Shown here piece after piece: positions 9,965-19,625 of a stretch of 64,000 bases of DNA. Origin of the DNA: Gemmatimonadota bacterium (GTDB lineage: Bacteria; Gemmatimonadota; Gemmatimonadetes; Gemmatimonadales; GWC2-71-9); assembly GCA_003220935.1 (NCBI GenBank), contig QHTT01000091.1, positions 1 through 64,000 of the forward strand. Reading direction: 5' to 3'. The position numbers and the translations under genes are program-made. Position 1 is the stretch's first letter. Every line of letters starts with the position of its first letter. The notes beneath the pieces were generated by a model. That model did no database searches. It was not told the DNA's origin and saw only the letters and a program-made list of their open reading frames with translations.

Positions 9965-10914
9965 ACACGTCACACGACGGCACCACGGCACGTCGCCCGG
10001 AACCGCTGGCAGCGTTCCGTGGTGCCGTCATGCAACGCTTCACCGCCATCGACCTCGTCACCCTGCTGTACGTGGCCGTCGCGACCGCCGCGGTCCTGCT
10101 CTTCACCGCCGACGATCGAGCGGGGTGGGACTGGCTGCTCCTCGCCCACGTGCTGCTGGTCGGGCTCGTGCTGCTCGCCCCGCGAGCGCGCGAGGCGGGG
10201 CCGGTCGGCCGGTTCCTCGGCGACTGGTACCCTATGCTGCTGCTCGGCGGGCTGTACGCCGAAGTGGGCGTGCTCAACGTGGACGTCGGCTACCAGCATG
10301 ACCTCGCGATCCAACGCCTCGAGCTGTGGGTGTTCGGCTCGCAGCTGTCGTACCGCTGGATTCGCGAATGGCCGAACCCCGTGTTCTCGTGGATCATGCA
10401 CACGTGTTACATCGCCTACTACGCGATCCTGTGCGCTTCGCCGCTCGGCCTGTGGATCAGCGGGCGGCGCGACGCCGCGCGGCGCACGATCTTCGCCGTG
10501 ATGGTGACGTTCTATCTCTGCTACGTGGTGTTCCTTTTCTTCCCGGTGGCAGGCCCGCGCTACGCCTTCGATCTCGCGCACAACGCCGCGACCGACACCT
10601 GGCCGGCGCGCGCCACGCAGTGGCTGCTCGACCGCGGCGACTCCTGGGGCGCCGCGTTCCCATCCTCCCATGTGGCCGCCGCCGTAGTCGCCGCAATCTG
10701 CGCGCTGCGCTACTGGCGCCCGTTGGGACTCGCACTCGCGCCCCTGACGCTCGGCCTGGTGCTATCGGTGGTGTACGGGCAGTTCCACTACGCGGTGGAC
10801 GCGCTGGCCGGCCTGTTCGTGGCCGGCGCGGTGCTGGTGTCGCAGTACATCTATGGCGCGGAAGCGGAGAAGGTCGCTGCACCGCTCCCAGCGGGGAGCC
10901 TGGAGCAGGCCTGA
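9955..10914 (+). CDS. PAP2-superfamily membrane protein, inositolphosphotransferase (AUR1-like) type
   Basis: SYRWIREWPNPVFSWIMHTCYIAYYAIL, FFPVAGPRYAF, AAFPSSHVAAAV, YGQFHYAVDALAGL. Confidence 0.65.
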   Translation: MAVNTSHDGTTARRPEPLAAFRGAVMQRFTAIDLVTLLYVAVATAAVLLFTADDRAGWDWLLLAHVLLVGLVLLAPRAREAGPVGRFLGDWYPMLLLGGLYAEVGVLNVDVGYQHDLAIQRLELWVFGSQLSYRWIREWPNPVFSWIMHTCYIAYYAILCASPLGLWISGRRDAARRTIFAVMVTFYLCYVVFLFFPVAGPRYAFDLAHNAATDTWPARATQWLLDRGDSWGAAFPSSHVAAAVVAAICALRYWRPLGLALAPLTLGLVLSVVYGQFHYAVDALAGLFVAGAVLVSQYIYGAEAEKVAAPLPAGSLEQA

Positions 10915-10917
10915 TAT

Positions 10918-10998
10918 CCCCCCTGAGGTCGCCAGGGTCCCTGCGCGACAAGAATACGCAGTCGCTCCGGGAGGCCCCGGCGATCTCAGGAGGGGAGC
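10918..10998. terminator. Imperfect inverted repeat between convergent genes, possible bidirectional terminator
   Basis: ccccctgaggtcgccagggtccc pairs with ggaggccccggcgatctcaggagggg; flanked by gene ends at 10914 (+) and 10986 (-). Confidence 0.35.
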
Positions 10999-11588
10999 TG
11001 GGCCGCGCGCGAGGCGACGGTGTCCAGGTCCCCGCCCAGCGCATCCATGCGACGCTGGAACTGGATGTCGATGATCAACAAGCCCACGACGTACGCCGCC
11101 AGATTCACGCCAAACACGATCGTGAAAATCACCGGGTACGGGAGCCAGATCCCGAAGTAGAGCGCGAACCGCTTGACCCCGGGGTCGAGCTTCGAGCGGT
11201 CCGCGATGCTCGTCATCAGCAGAATCGCGACCAGCGCGAGCAGCCCCAGCTTGAGCGAGACGAGGCCAGCGTAGACGAAGCCGGCGAAGATGACGGCTTC
11301 GGAGCCCCGATCGAGCCGCGTGTCGAGCCGGCGGCCCGCGTCGGAGGCGAGCCCGAACTGCCGCGCGATGCCGCCGTCGATCCCGTCCAGCACCTGGCCC
11401 AAGGCCATCAAGCCGAGCCCCCAGCCGAGCCGCCCGGCGGCCACCGCGGCTCCCGCGGCGACGCTCGCGCCGAACGCCGCCCAAGTGACCTGCGCGGGCG
11501 ACAGGCCGAGCGTCAGGTGTACCAGCCGCAGCAGCGGGCGGAGCGCCCGGTCCAATCCCCGGCCGACGGCCGGCGCAAAGTCATACAT
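10986..11588 (-). CDS. CDP-alcohol phosphatidyltransferase
   Basis: [26 protein letters not shown] = D(x2)DG(x2)AR(x8)G(x3)D(x3)D. Confidence 0.85.
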   Translation of the reverse strand: MYDFAPAVGRGLDRALRPLLRLVHLTLGLSPAQVTWAAFGASVAAGAAVAAGRLGWGLGLMALGQVLDGIDGGIARQFGLASDAGRRLDTRLDRGSEAVIFAGFVYAGLVSLKLGLLALVAILLMTSIADRSKLDPGVKRFALYFGIWLPYPVIFTIVFGVNLAAYVVGLLIIDIQFQRRMDALGGDLDTVASRAAQLPS

Positions 11589-12030
11589 GGATACCGAACC
11601 ACCGGAAATACACCACGACGTTCGCCGCCAGCAGCACCGTAAACAGGACGCCTTCCTTCACCCTGTCCGGGATGCCGGTGAGCCAGCCACGGGTCACCCA
11701 GAGCGAGTACGGGTACAACGGCATCTTCTCGAAGCGCACGCTGTAGTCCATGGCGATGTGGATCGCAAAGAACACGAGGGGCACGACGCTGCCGAAGAAG
11801 ATGCACAGCGGCACGATCCACAGCAGCGCTACCGGCTCCTGGAGCGACGAGCGCCAGTAATAGCCACGCTTGTCTCGCAAGCCCACCGCCCGGAGGTAGA
11901 ACGGCGCCTTCACCACGTGGTCCACGTCCACGCCGACCCCGAAGGCGTAGGCGAGGGCCGCGTCGCGGCCGTGCAGCTCCATCGCTTGCACGCCGAGCGT
12001 GGTGGCGAGGATGTGGGTGAACACCGTCAC
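11581..12030 (-). CDS. Small membrane protein resembling YdjM/metal-dependent hydrolase-type proteins
   Basis: [21 protein letters not shown]...GVDVDHV...HIAMDYS; GTGA overlap with the upstream gene. Confidence 0.5.
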   Translation of the reverse strand: MTVFTHILATTLGVQAMELHGRDAALAYAFGVGVDVDHVVKAPFYLRAVGLRDKRGYYWRSSLQEPVALLWIVPLCIFFGSVVPLVFFAIHIAMDYSVRFEKMPLYPYSLWVTRGWLTGIPDRVKEGVLFTVLLAANVVVYFRWFGIHV

Positions 12031-13028
12031 GGCGCCGTCGCGCGCTCCGCAGCCGGATGGCGGCCCGACAACCACACGAGTCCGAGTCCCGCCCCGATCC
12101 AGGCCAGGTCGCGCAGCCGGCTCACGATCGCCGTATAGACGCCGAGCGCCGGGTCGAGACGCAGCAGCCGGAAGAAGAGGTAGAGGGAGCCCTCTTTGGT
12201 GCCGACTTCGAAGGGCACGATGAAGATCACGTTCTGAATCAGCGAGGTGAGCCCCCCGATGGCGTAGGCTTGCAGATACGTGATGTGCAAGCCCACGCCG
12301 AGGCCGATCAGCACGTACTCGAGCATGAAGATCGAGCGGCTGAGATACTCGAGCAGGAGCGCCTGCCAGAAGCGACCGGGTCGCTGGTGATAAAAGTCCG
12401 TAATCTGCGCGTCCATGTCCGCGAGCGTCGTCCGCTGGGACTCCAGTCGCCGGGCGAGGCGGTCGAGCAGCGGGATCTGGTGGATCAGATCGAGCGCCCG
12501 CTGCAGCACGCCGCGGCGGTGTCCCGTCAGCAGCAGCCAGCACAGGGCGGCGAGCACCGCGCCGGCGACGGTCAGGCCGGCGAGCACGGCCGGGTGCGGA
12601 GGCAGCAGGAACGCGCCGAGGATGACCGCCGTGAGGAAGCTCAGCAGCATCCCCAGCGTATGCAGCATCTGATAGATCACGACCGACCCTGCCGCACGAC
12701 GCAGGCCCAGCCAGCGCGACAGCGCCGCGATCTTGAACGGCTCCCCGCCGACGTTGACCATCGGCGTGACGAAGTTGAGGGAGAAGCCGGCGACGGTGAT
12801 CGCGTACGTGCGCCAGAACGGCGGGCGCACCGGCTCGTCGGCCATGGTGAGCCACCACGCCGCCGCACTGCAGGCGTATACCACGCCGTAGAGGATGAGG
12901 ATCGGGACGAACATCCAGCCCGTGTGGACGGCGTCGGCGAGCAGCGTCCCCACGCCGATGCGCGCCACCAGGTAGGCGAAAACCGCGGAGCCGCAGACGA
13001 ACAGCAGGGCCTGCAGCTTGCGGCTCAC
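12027..13028 (-). CDS. Lysylphosphatidylglycerol synthase TM-domain (UPF0104) family, flippase-like
   Basis: Multi-TM; GVVYACSAAAWWLTM, FSLNFVTPMVNVGGEPFKIAALSRWLG, FIVPFEVGTKEGSL. Confidence 0.75.
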   Translation of the reverse strand: MSRKLQALLFVCGSAVFAYLVARIGVGTLLADAVHTGWMFVPILILYGVVYACSAAAWWLTMADEPVRPPFWRTYAITVAGFSLNFVTPMVNVGGEPFKIAALSRWLGLRRAAGSVVIYQMLHTLGMLLSFLTAVILGAFLLPPHPAVLAGLTVAGAVLAALCWLLLTGHRRGVLQRALDLIHQIPLLDRLARRLESQRTTLADMDAQITDFYHQRPGRFWQALLLEYLSRSIFMLEYVLIGLGVGLHITYLQAYAIGGLTSLIQNVIFIVPFEVGTKEGSLYLFFRLLRLDPALGVYTAIVSRLRDLAWIGAGLGLVWLSGRHPAAERATAP

Positions 13029-14074
13029 ACGCCGTCCGGGATCGCGACCCTGCAGCCGCGCTGCGCGGCCTCGTAGGCGTGCTCGACCACCGTCGCCACG
13101 CGTCGGATGTCGTCGATGTAGGGTACCGCGGCGCGGGCCGGATCGCCCCGGTCGAGCGATGCGACGAACGACTCAAAGAGCCCTGCGAACCAGCGCTGGT
13201 ACGCCGTCTTGTCGAGCTCGGCCGAGTAGTCGTACCGCTCGAGCGTGCCGTCGCGCTCGAGCCGCAGCTCGCCGCCCACCCACTCGATGGCGCCGCGCTC
13301 GCCCACGAACCGGATGCGGTTCTCCCGACGGCGCGCGGCCCACGTGAAGAACATCGTCACCAGCCGCTCGGGGTACTCGAAGTGCAGTGATGCCGTGTCC
13401 TCGACCTCGTAGGAGCGATGCCGCAGCCGCCCGGTCCACGCCGTCACGGCGGCCGGGAGCCCTGCGACGTCGAGCAGCTGGTACACGAGATGTGTCCCAT
13501 GGTCGACCAGTACGCCGCCGCGCCCCGCTGCGCTCGTCCCGCGCCACGGCGTCCCCCTCGCCTCCCGGCCGGGGTCAGCCATCAGCCGGTAGACCGCGAG
13601 CTCCCCGAGGTGCCAGCGTCCGATCGCGCCCTCACGCAGCCATTCCTGCACCCTCAGCCACACCGGATTGAAGCGGTACTGATGGCATGGCATTACGATC
13701 CTGTGGCGCCCGCGGGCCGCCGTGGCGATGCGGTCCGCTTCGGCCCGCGTGAGCGCCACGGGCTTCTCGCACACGACATGGTAGCCCCGCTCGAGGCCCC
13801 ACAGGGTGAGGTCGAGATGCGAGGCCGTCGGTGTGCAGATGTCGATGAAGTCGAGCGGTCCCAGGGCGGCGAGCTGCTCCCGCCCCGACAGCAGCGGGAG
13901 GCCGTCGACGGGCGGGACGTCCGCGGCGCTGTCCACGACGGCGACGATCTCGACCCGGTCGCGCAGGCCGGCCGCGGTCAGCAGCGCGGGGAGGTGGGAC
14001 TGCCGCGCGGTGCCGCCCGCCCCGATGACGGCCCCGCGGTAGCGCCGCGTCTCAGGTGATGCGGGCGTAGACAT
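13025..14074 (-). CDS. Gfo/Idh/MocA family oxidoreductase
   Basis: GAVIGAGGTARQSHLPAL, DFIDICTPTASH, GYHVVCEKPVALT. Confidence 0.9.
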   Translation of the reverse strand: MSTPASPETRRYRGAVIGAGGTARQSHLPALLTAAGLRDRVEIVAVVDSAADVPPVDGLPLLSGREQLAALGPLDFIDICTPTASHLDLTLWGLERGYHVVCEKPVALTRAEADRIATAARGRHRIVMPCHQYRFNPVWLRVQEWLREGAIGRWHLGELAVYRLMADPGREARGTPWRGTSAAGRGGVLVDHGTHLVYQLLDVAGLPAAVTAWTGRLRHRSYEVEDTASLHFEYPERLVTMFFTWAARRRENRIRFVGERGAIEWVGGELRLERDGTLERYDYSAELDKTAYQRWFAGLFESFVASLDRGDPARAAVPYIDDIRRVATVVEHAYEAAQRGCRVAIPDGV

Positions 14075-14954
14075 TGCGCTGGTGCTCGAGGGCGTCGGCG
14101 AGCGAGGCGGCGTTCCATTCGTGCATCAGGAGCAGCACCACCAGGAGCAGGCTCATGGGCACCGCCTCGGCCCAGAGGAACGCCGAGATGTGACCGGCGA
14201 CGGCCGCCGCGCCGAGCAGCAGGAAGCGGATATTCTGGCCCAACCAGCTGCACAGCGGCAGCAGCACCTCCTGGCGCTCGCGGTACTCCACCCGGAAGGC
14301 CTCGGGCACGCCTGCCCCCCGCAGCAGCCGGATCAGCTTGACCGAGCGCGGAAACAACTGCGCCTGCCGCACCACATAGTCCCGGTACACTCGCGCCCCG
14401 AAGCGCTCCAGCACCGTGCCGCCGGGTCGAGCCTCCAGGTCCTCGGGGAGGTCGAGCTCGCCGGCGACGCCTGCACCGATATGAAGAAACGCGTTGCGGA
14501 TGAAATCCACCGCGGCGCTCTGGTACGTGTGGGCGAGCCCGGCGCATGCCACCAGCAACGCGGCTCCGGGCCACCACACACCAGCGTGGGTCAGCCGGTA
14601 CATCAGGTGGAAGTACAGATTGACGAACCGCAGGTTGTCGCTGATGCCGTCGAGCGCGCGCCCGAACCGCGTCGAGGTGCCCCGCAGCCGGGCGAGCTGC
14701 CCGTCCGCCGAATCGAACACATCCGATACGACGAACAGCAGGAACCCGATGACGTCGATCCAGCGGTCCCGGTACACGAACAGATGGCCCGCGACCAACC
14801 CGATCAGGAGCGACCACAAGGTGACCTGGTCGGGTGAGATCCCGGTCGGATAGAGCGCCCGCGCGATCCGGATCCCGACGGGCCGGAAGAAGCGCAGGTC
14901 GAGCCACTCCTCGACGGCGCGCCCCTTATCCGACAAGTCGTTCCGCGGCTTCAC
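14052..14954 (-). CDS. CDP-alcohol phosphatidyltransferase (larger paralogue, about 300 aa)
   Basis: DSADGQLARLRGTSTRFGRALDGISD matches the full CDP-AP signature; multi-TM. Confidence 0.85.
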   Translation of the reverse strand: MKPRNDLSDKGRAVEEWLDLRFFRPVGIRIARALYPTGISPDQVTLWSLLIGLVAGHLFVYRDRWIDVIGFLLFVVSDVFDSADGQLARLRGTSTRFGRALDGISDNLRFVNLYFHLMYRLTHAGVWWPGAALLVACAGLAHTYQSAAVDFIRNAFLHIGAGVAGELDLPEDLEARPGGTVLERFGARVYRDYVVRQAQLFPRSVKLIRLLRGAGVPEAFRVEYRERQEVLLPLCSWLGQNIRFLLLGAAAVAGHISAFLWAEAVPMSLLLVVLLLMHEWNAASLADALEHQRNVYARIT

Positions 14955-16260
14955 CGAGCACGTCCTTCATGGTGGCGAGGGCGCCCATCGCTTGATCCTC
15001 CTCGATGACGAGCGGCGGGTTGATGCGCACCTCGGGATTGTAGATCATCGCAAGCACGCCGCGCGACAACAGCGTGTCGAAGATCCACCGGGTCGTCCGC
15101 TTGTCGAGCAAAGTCCGCGTGCCCGGCACCACGAGGTCCAGGCCGATCAGCAAGCCGCGGCCGCGCACATCCGAGACGATCGGCACCTCCGACTCCCAGC
15201 GCCGCATCTCGGCCAGCATCTTCGCTCCCAGCCGGCGGGAATGCTCGACCAGGTCCTCCTCGAGGATCGTCTCGATCGTGACCCGCGCGGCTGCGGCCGC
15301 GAGCGGATTCCCGCCGTAACTCGACGAGCTGCCGCTGGGATTGGCGAACGGCTTGGCGAACGCGACCTCCTCGCGCGCGATGAGCCCGCTCATGGGGAAG
15401 CCGCCGCCGAACCCCTTTCCCACGGTGATCACGTCGGGGATCACGCCCTCGTGCTCGATGGCGAACATCTTCCCGGTGCGCCCGAACCCGGTGATCATCT
15501 CGTCGCAAATCAGCAGCGCGCCGAGCTCGTCGGCGAGACGGCGGAGCGCCTGGAGATAGCCGGGCGGCGGGACGACGTTGCCCGCGGTCCCCTGGATCGG
15601 CTCGACGATGATCGCGGCCACGTCCTTGCTCGTCTCGAGCTCCACCTTCTTCCTGAGGAACTGCACGCAGTGCCACTCGCACGACGGGAATGTCTTGTCG
15701 AACGCGCAGCGCGCGCACGCGGCGTACGGCGCAAGATAGGCGCCCGGCATGAGGGGGCCCAGCGCGTGCTTGAAGCTCGAGCCGAGCACGGGGAGCACAC
15801 CGCCCGTCTTGCCGTGAAAGCCGCCCCAAAACCCGAGCACCTCGGTGTGCCCGGTGCGCGACTTCGCGAGCCGCAGCGCTGCCTCGACGGCTTCAGCACC
15901 GCTCGAATAGAACTGCGTCCGGTTCAAGTCTCCGGGCGCGAGCTCCGCGAGCAACTTGACGAGCGCCGCACGGTGCTCGGTGGTGAAGCTGCCGACGTGA
16001 ATCCGCGCGATCTGACGCTGCAGCGCCGCCACGTAGCGGGGATGCGCGTACCCGAGACTCGCCACCCCGACGCCCGCGAGAAGGTCGACGTAGCTGTTGC
16101 CGTCCACGTCGTACAGGACGGCGCCCTCGCCGCGCTCGATCGAGAGCTGGCTGAACAACGCCACACTCTGCGTCCCAGGAGCGAGGTAGAGCGCCTCGAG
16201 GTCGAACAGCGTCTTCGACCTGGGCCCGGGGACCTGGGTCCTGCGCAAGGTATGCGTCAC
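14926..16260 (-). CDS. Class III PLP-dependent aminotransferase
   Basis: SSGAEAVEAALRLAKS, IIVEPIQGTAGNVVPPPGYL, ICDEMITGFGRTG, DVITVGKGFGGGFP. Confidence 0.9.
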   Translation of the reverse strand: MTHTLRRTQVPGPRSKTLFDLEALYLAPGTQSVALFSQLSIERGEGAVLYDVDGNSYVDLLAGVGVASLGYAHPRYVAALQRQIARIHVGSFTTEHRAALVKLLAELAPGDLNRTQFYSSGAEAVEAALRLAKSRTGHTEVLGFWGGFHGKTGGVLPVLGSSFKHALGPLMPGAYLAPYAACARCAFDKTFPSCEWHCVQFLRKKVELETSKDVAAIIVEPIQGTAGNVVPPPGYLQALRRLADELGALLICDEMITGFGRTGKMFAIEHEGVIPDVITVGKGFGGGFPMSGLIAREEVAFAKPFANPSGSSSSYGGNPLAAAAARVTIETILEEDLVEHSRRLGAKMLAEMRRWESEVPIVSDVRGRGLLIGLDLVVPGTRTLLDKRTTRWIFDTLLSRGVLAMIYNPEVRINPPLVIEEDQAMGALATMKDVLGEAAERLVG

Positions 16261-17099
16261 GCGTGTTTCCGGTGTGCGAAGCGACCAGTGATGTAGTCGG
16301 CGATGGCCCGCGCCGCTTCCTCGCGGAACGGTGCGAAGCTCGGCCAGTCGTTGATGTCGATGAGCACGGGACGATCGGGCTCGGGAAACGCCACGTCGCC
16401 CCCGAACACCTCAAGCCCGAGGATCGCCGCCGCCTCGAACGCCAGCGCCTTGAGCCGGCTCTCGTCCACCTTCGGCCGCTCGCCGGCGAATCCGGCATCC
16501 GAGCCGTACCAGCGGAAGAAGCGCCCGTCCGTCACACCGTAGAACTTCACGATCGGACCGGGCACGTGTTCCTGCAGCGCGACCCACGGGATGCCGCGGG
16601 CTGCGAACGCCCGCAACGCTTCCGCGACCCGCTCGCGCGGCGTCGCGACCACGTCCTCCGGCCGCTCGGCGTGAACGTCCCCCCGCTTGATCCACACGTC
16701 GTGATGGTCGGGAGAAAGCGCATCGAGCTGCTCCAGCGGCAACGTCGCGGAGCTGGCGAGGATCAACGTACGGGGAAACGCCAGCGTGCTCTCGCCGAGG
16801 CGCTTTACCAGCCGGTGGCGGTGGCAGTTGAGCGCGCTCGACGGCCGGTTCACGACCACGGCTCCATCGCACTCCAGCGGCATGAGCTGCTCCGCCGCGA
16901 GCGACCCCTGACACATGTTCAGGTACAGCTCGGCCACCGGGAGCCGCCCCTGCTCGACTTCGCGCTCGCCGGTCTTGACGGCGTCCCACCCCTGCGTCTC
17001 GAGCGCGGTGACCGTCGCGTCCAGCACGGCGGTATCGTTTACCCGATGCTGCATGGGCGAATACGACGGGCTGCGGTAAATCGCGACCAGTTGTGCCAA
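16257..17099 (-). CDS. ATP-grasp domain protein
   Basis: DVWIKRGDVHAE, WVALQEHVPGPIVKFYGV, GGDVAFPEPDRPVLIDINDWPSF. Confidence 0.7.
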   Translation of the reverse strand: MAQLVAIYRSPSYSPMQHRVNDTAVLDATVTALETQGWDAVKTGEREVEQGRLPVAELYLNMCQGSLAAEQLMPLECDGAVVVNRPSSALNCHRHRLVKRLGESTLAFPRTLILASSATLPLEQLDALSPDHHDVWIKRGDVHAERPEDVVATPRERVAEALRAFAARGIPWVALQEHVPGPIVKFYGVTDGRFFRWYGSDAGFAGERPKVDESRLKALAFEAAAILGLEVFGGDVAFPEPDRPVLIDINDWPSFAPFREEAARAIADYITGRFAHRKHA

Positions 17100-17126
17100 G
17101 GCAGTCTCGCTCCCCGGGGTCCGGAC

Positions 17127-17837
17127 TCAGGCCTCGCGCGCGGCCAGCCACGCGTTGGCAGTTTGCAGATCTGATGGACGATCGATATCGATGATGCGCG
17201 GCACCTCCACCGTCCCCAACCGCCCTCCCTCCGCCACCACCAGCTTGAGGAACCGGCGCATCTTGTGCACGCCGCCACTGACAGCATCGGCGGCCGCGCG
17301 GCGGACGCCGGCGCTCAGGCCGTACACGCCGCCCGTGACGCAGTGCGGGTGGATCGGGTCGTCGCTCACGGCCAGGACGAAGCCGCCCTCCCCCCTCCTC
17401 CCGTACACAGGAGACTCGTCATCCACGTACGGCGTCACAGCGAGCACCATGTCGGCGCCCTCCGCTAAATGCCACTCCGTCCCGCGGTAGACCACCTCCC
17501 AGTCCTCCCAGCGCATCACCGTGTCGACCATGGTGCAAAACACGGGGCCGGGCGGCGCCGCGCTGAGCCCCTCGACCAGCGTGTGGAGCGACGAGGGGGT
17601 GCGGCACTCGATCACTTTAAAGGGCCGCGCAAACCGCGTTCCGTCAAGCAGCCGCCGCACGACCGGGAAATCTGCCCGCACCGCACACGTGAGACTGGTG
17701 CACCCGAGCGCCTGGAAGGTCTCGAGCAAGCGCAGGATCTGCGGCTTGCCCGCTACCTCCACTAGGGGCTTGGGAAGCGAAACCCCAGCAGCTGCGAGCC
17801 GCGAGCCTTCCCCACCGGCGAGAATCAGGCCGTGCAC
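17127..17837 (-). CDS. NTP transferase (sugar/alditol-phosphate nucleotidyltransferase type)
   Basis: VHGLILAGGEGSRLAAAGVSLPKPLVEVAGKP; GTG start. Confidence 0.8.
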   Translation of the reverse strand: MHGLILAGGEGSRLAAAGVSLPKPLVEVAGKPQILRLLETFQALGCTSLTCAVRADFPVVRRLLDGTRFARPFKVIECRTPSSLHTLVEGLSAAPPGPVFCTMVDTVMRWEDWEVVYRGTEWHLAEGADMVLAVTPYVDDESPVYGRRGEGGFVLAVSDDPIHPHCVTGGVYGLSAGVRRAAADAVSGGVHKMRRFLKLVVAEGGRLGTVEVPRIIDIDRPSDLQTANAWLAAREA

Positions 17838-17838
17838 C

Positions 17839-18519
17839 CTAGGCGAGGATCCTTTCGATCTCGGGGAGGCTCGTGATGCGCGCCGTGGGACGGGGCCCCG
17901 CCGGTTGCGCCCGCTCGGGCGGGGCAAGCCAGCACGTGCTCATGCCAAGCCCGGCGGCCGCGGTGATGTCCACCTCGAAGTTGTCGCCCACCATCCAGGC
18001 GCGGTCCGCCGGCGCGCCCCCCAACGCCGCCAACGTCTCGCGGAAGATCCGGGGATCGGGCTTCGCCACGCCCAGCACGCCGGAGTCGCTGACGGCCGCG
18101 AACAACCGCGCGAGGCCCAGCTCCTCCAAGCACAGCGACAGGTTCCCGGTGAAATTCGAGACGATGCCTAGCGGATAGCGACGCGCGACGCGCGCGAGCA
18201 CCGGCCGATTGCGTTCCACTGCCGCGCGCGACTGGCCGTGGAACGCCTCCACCATCCGCCCGGCGTTCACGGCGTCCGGGTCAGGGACGAGCCCGAGGAG
18301 CAGCCGCACCTGAGTCTCGACCATCTGTCGGAAACCAAAGCCGCGGATGCCCGGCGCCTGCGCCAGCGCCTGATCGGACCGCTGGTACAGCAGCTCGAAC
18401 GCCGTATAGTCCAGCGCGCCGCCCGCCGCCCGGTATGCCGCGTGGAAGCGCGGGCTCCAGTGCACGCCGTCGGCATCGAGCGTCCCGCCGAAGTCGAAGA
18501 GGACGACCTCGGGCGTCAG
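17839..18519 (-). CDS. HAD-superfamily hydrolase, probable CTG start
   Basis: EVVLFDFGGTLDADGVHWSP... lies upstream of the first GTG; LGIVSNFTGN; KPDPRIF; MVGDNFEVDI. Confidence 0.75.
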   Translation of the reverse strand: MTPEVVLFDFGGTLDADGVHWSPRFHAAYRAAGGALDYTAFELLYQRSDQALAQAPGIRGFGFRQMVETQVRLLLGLVPDPDAVNAGRMVEAFHGQSRAAVERNRPVLARVARRYPLGIVSNFTGNLSLCLEELGLARLFAAVSDSGVLGVAKPDPRIFRETLAALGGAPADRAWMVGDNFEVDITAAAGLGMSTCWLAPPERAQPAGPRPTARITSLPEIERILA

Positions 18520-19625
18520 GGGGTGGGTTTCTCACGGTGCGCGTGCGCCGCGCCGTGCTCGTGCGCGCCCACGTGCGCCGACATCGGCATTAGCATGCGC
18601 AGCGGCATCTCGTGCCCTCCCACGAGCCGCATGTAGTGCCGGTAGTCCTGCTGATAGAGTGAGTCCGTCCGATCCGCCGCGGGCCACGCGACGCCGCGAT
18701 CGGGCACGAACAGGCCACCCACGACCCCCATCCCGCCATCCGGAATCGATTGGCCGGTCGGATTGTCGTAGTAGACGCTGACCCGGTACTTGTGGTCCGG
18801 GGTGATATGGACGCCGAGCCCAGTCCAGCCGTACAGCCGACTCACCGGGACGGACGCAATGTGGCCGGCCGAGTCGCCGACTGGCGCCGCATGATAGATC
18901 ACCTCGCCCGTCGTGGCATCGACGAACTCGATCAAGCGTCCGTAGTCATGCATGTGGCCGCCCAGGCCAACGATCTTCCCCGGGACCGCCGGACTCCCCT
19001 CGTACGTGCGCGACGAGCGCCCCGGCGGGAGGGTGAAGGACTTGTCTCCCACCGGGAAGGCGACGTCCATCTGCCACGGAGACGCCCGGAACAGCGGCCA
19101 CGGCCGCCCGGCCGGCGTGAAGTCCATCACGAGCCGCACCCGGGCCTGGCGGTAGGTGGCGGACGTCAAGTTCTCGACCATTCCACTGGCGACGACGTGC
19201 TCGCCCCGCTTGAGCGGCAACCCGAAGAGGAGTCCCGGCAGCCGGACCGGGCCCGTCTCGCGCCCGGCCGCGAGGAGGCGGCGCGAGATCGGGAGAAACA
19301 GCTCGCGGTGGTCCGGGTCGATCAAATTGAAATGGTGGATCAGCTCGTCGGGAAGCTCGCGACCTGCGCTGTCTACCACCTCGACGCGAAAGCCGTGGAT
19401 GGAACCGTCGGCCGGAATCTCGAGCATCGCGACGGGCGGCTGCGCGAGCTCGTGGTGCGGCGTGTTGGCGGGCAGGTCGAGCGGGGCGAGGTCGATGACG
19501 AGTGCACTGCGCCCCAAGTCGGTGAAAATCCGAGCGCCGGCGGCGTCGCCCAGTGGCCCGGGATGGGCCCCGTCCCCGGGATCGAGCGCGAGGAGCAGAG
19601 CGAGCGGCAGCGAGCGATGGGACAT
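18516..19625 (-). CDS. Putative periplasmic PHM/copper-monooxygenase-like domain, in frame with upstream MMPL
   Basis: Signal-like MSHRSLPLALLLALDPG; ELIHHFNLIDPDHRELF; GGHMHDYGRLIEFVDATTGEVIYH; no stop separates it from MMPL (single 1150-aa ORF). Confidence 0.5.
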   Translation of the reverse strand: MSHRSLPLALLLALDPGDGAHPGPLGDAAGARIFTDLGRSALVIDLAPLDLPANTPHHELAQPPVAMLEIPADGSIHGFRVEVVDSAGRELPDELIHHFNLIDPDHRELFLPISRRLLAAGRETGPVRLPGLLFGLPLKRGEHVVASGMVENLTSATYRQARVRLVMDFTPAGRPWPLFRASPWQMDVAFPVGDKSFTLPPGRSSRTYEGSPAVPGKIVGLGGHMHDYGRLIEFVDATTGEVIYHAAPVGDSAGHIASVPVSRLYGWTGLGVHITPDHKYRVSVYYDNPTGQSIPDGGMGVVGGLFVPDRGVAWPAADRTDSLYQQDYRHYMRLVGGHEMPLRMLMPMSAHVGAHEHGAAHAHREKPTP

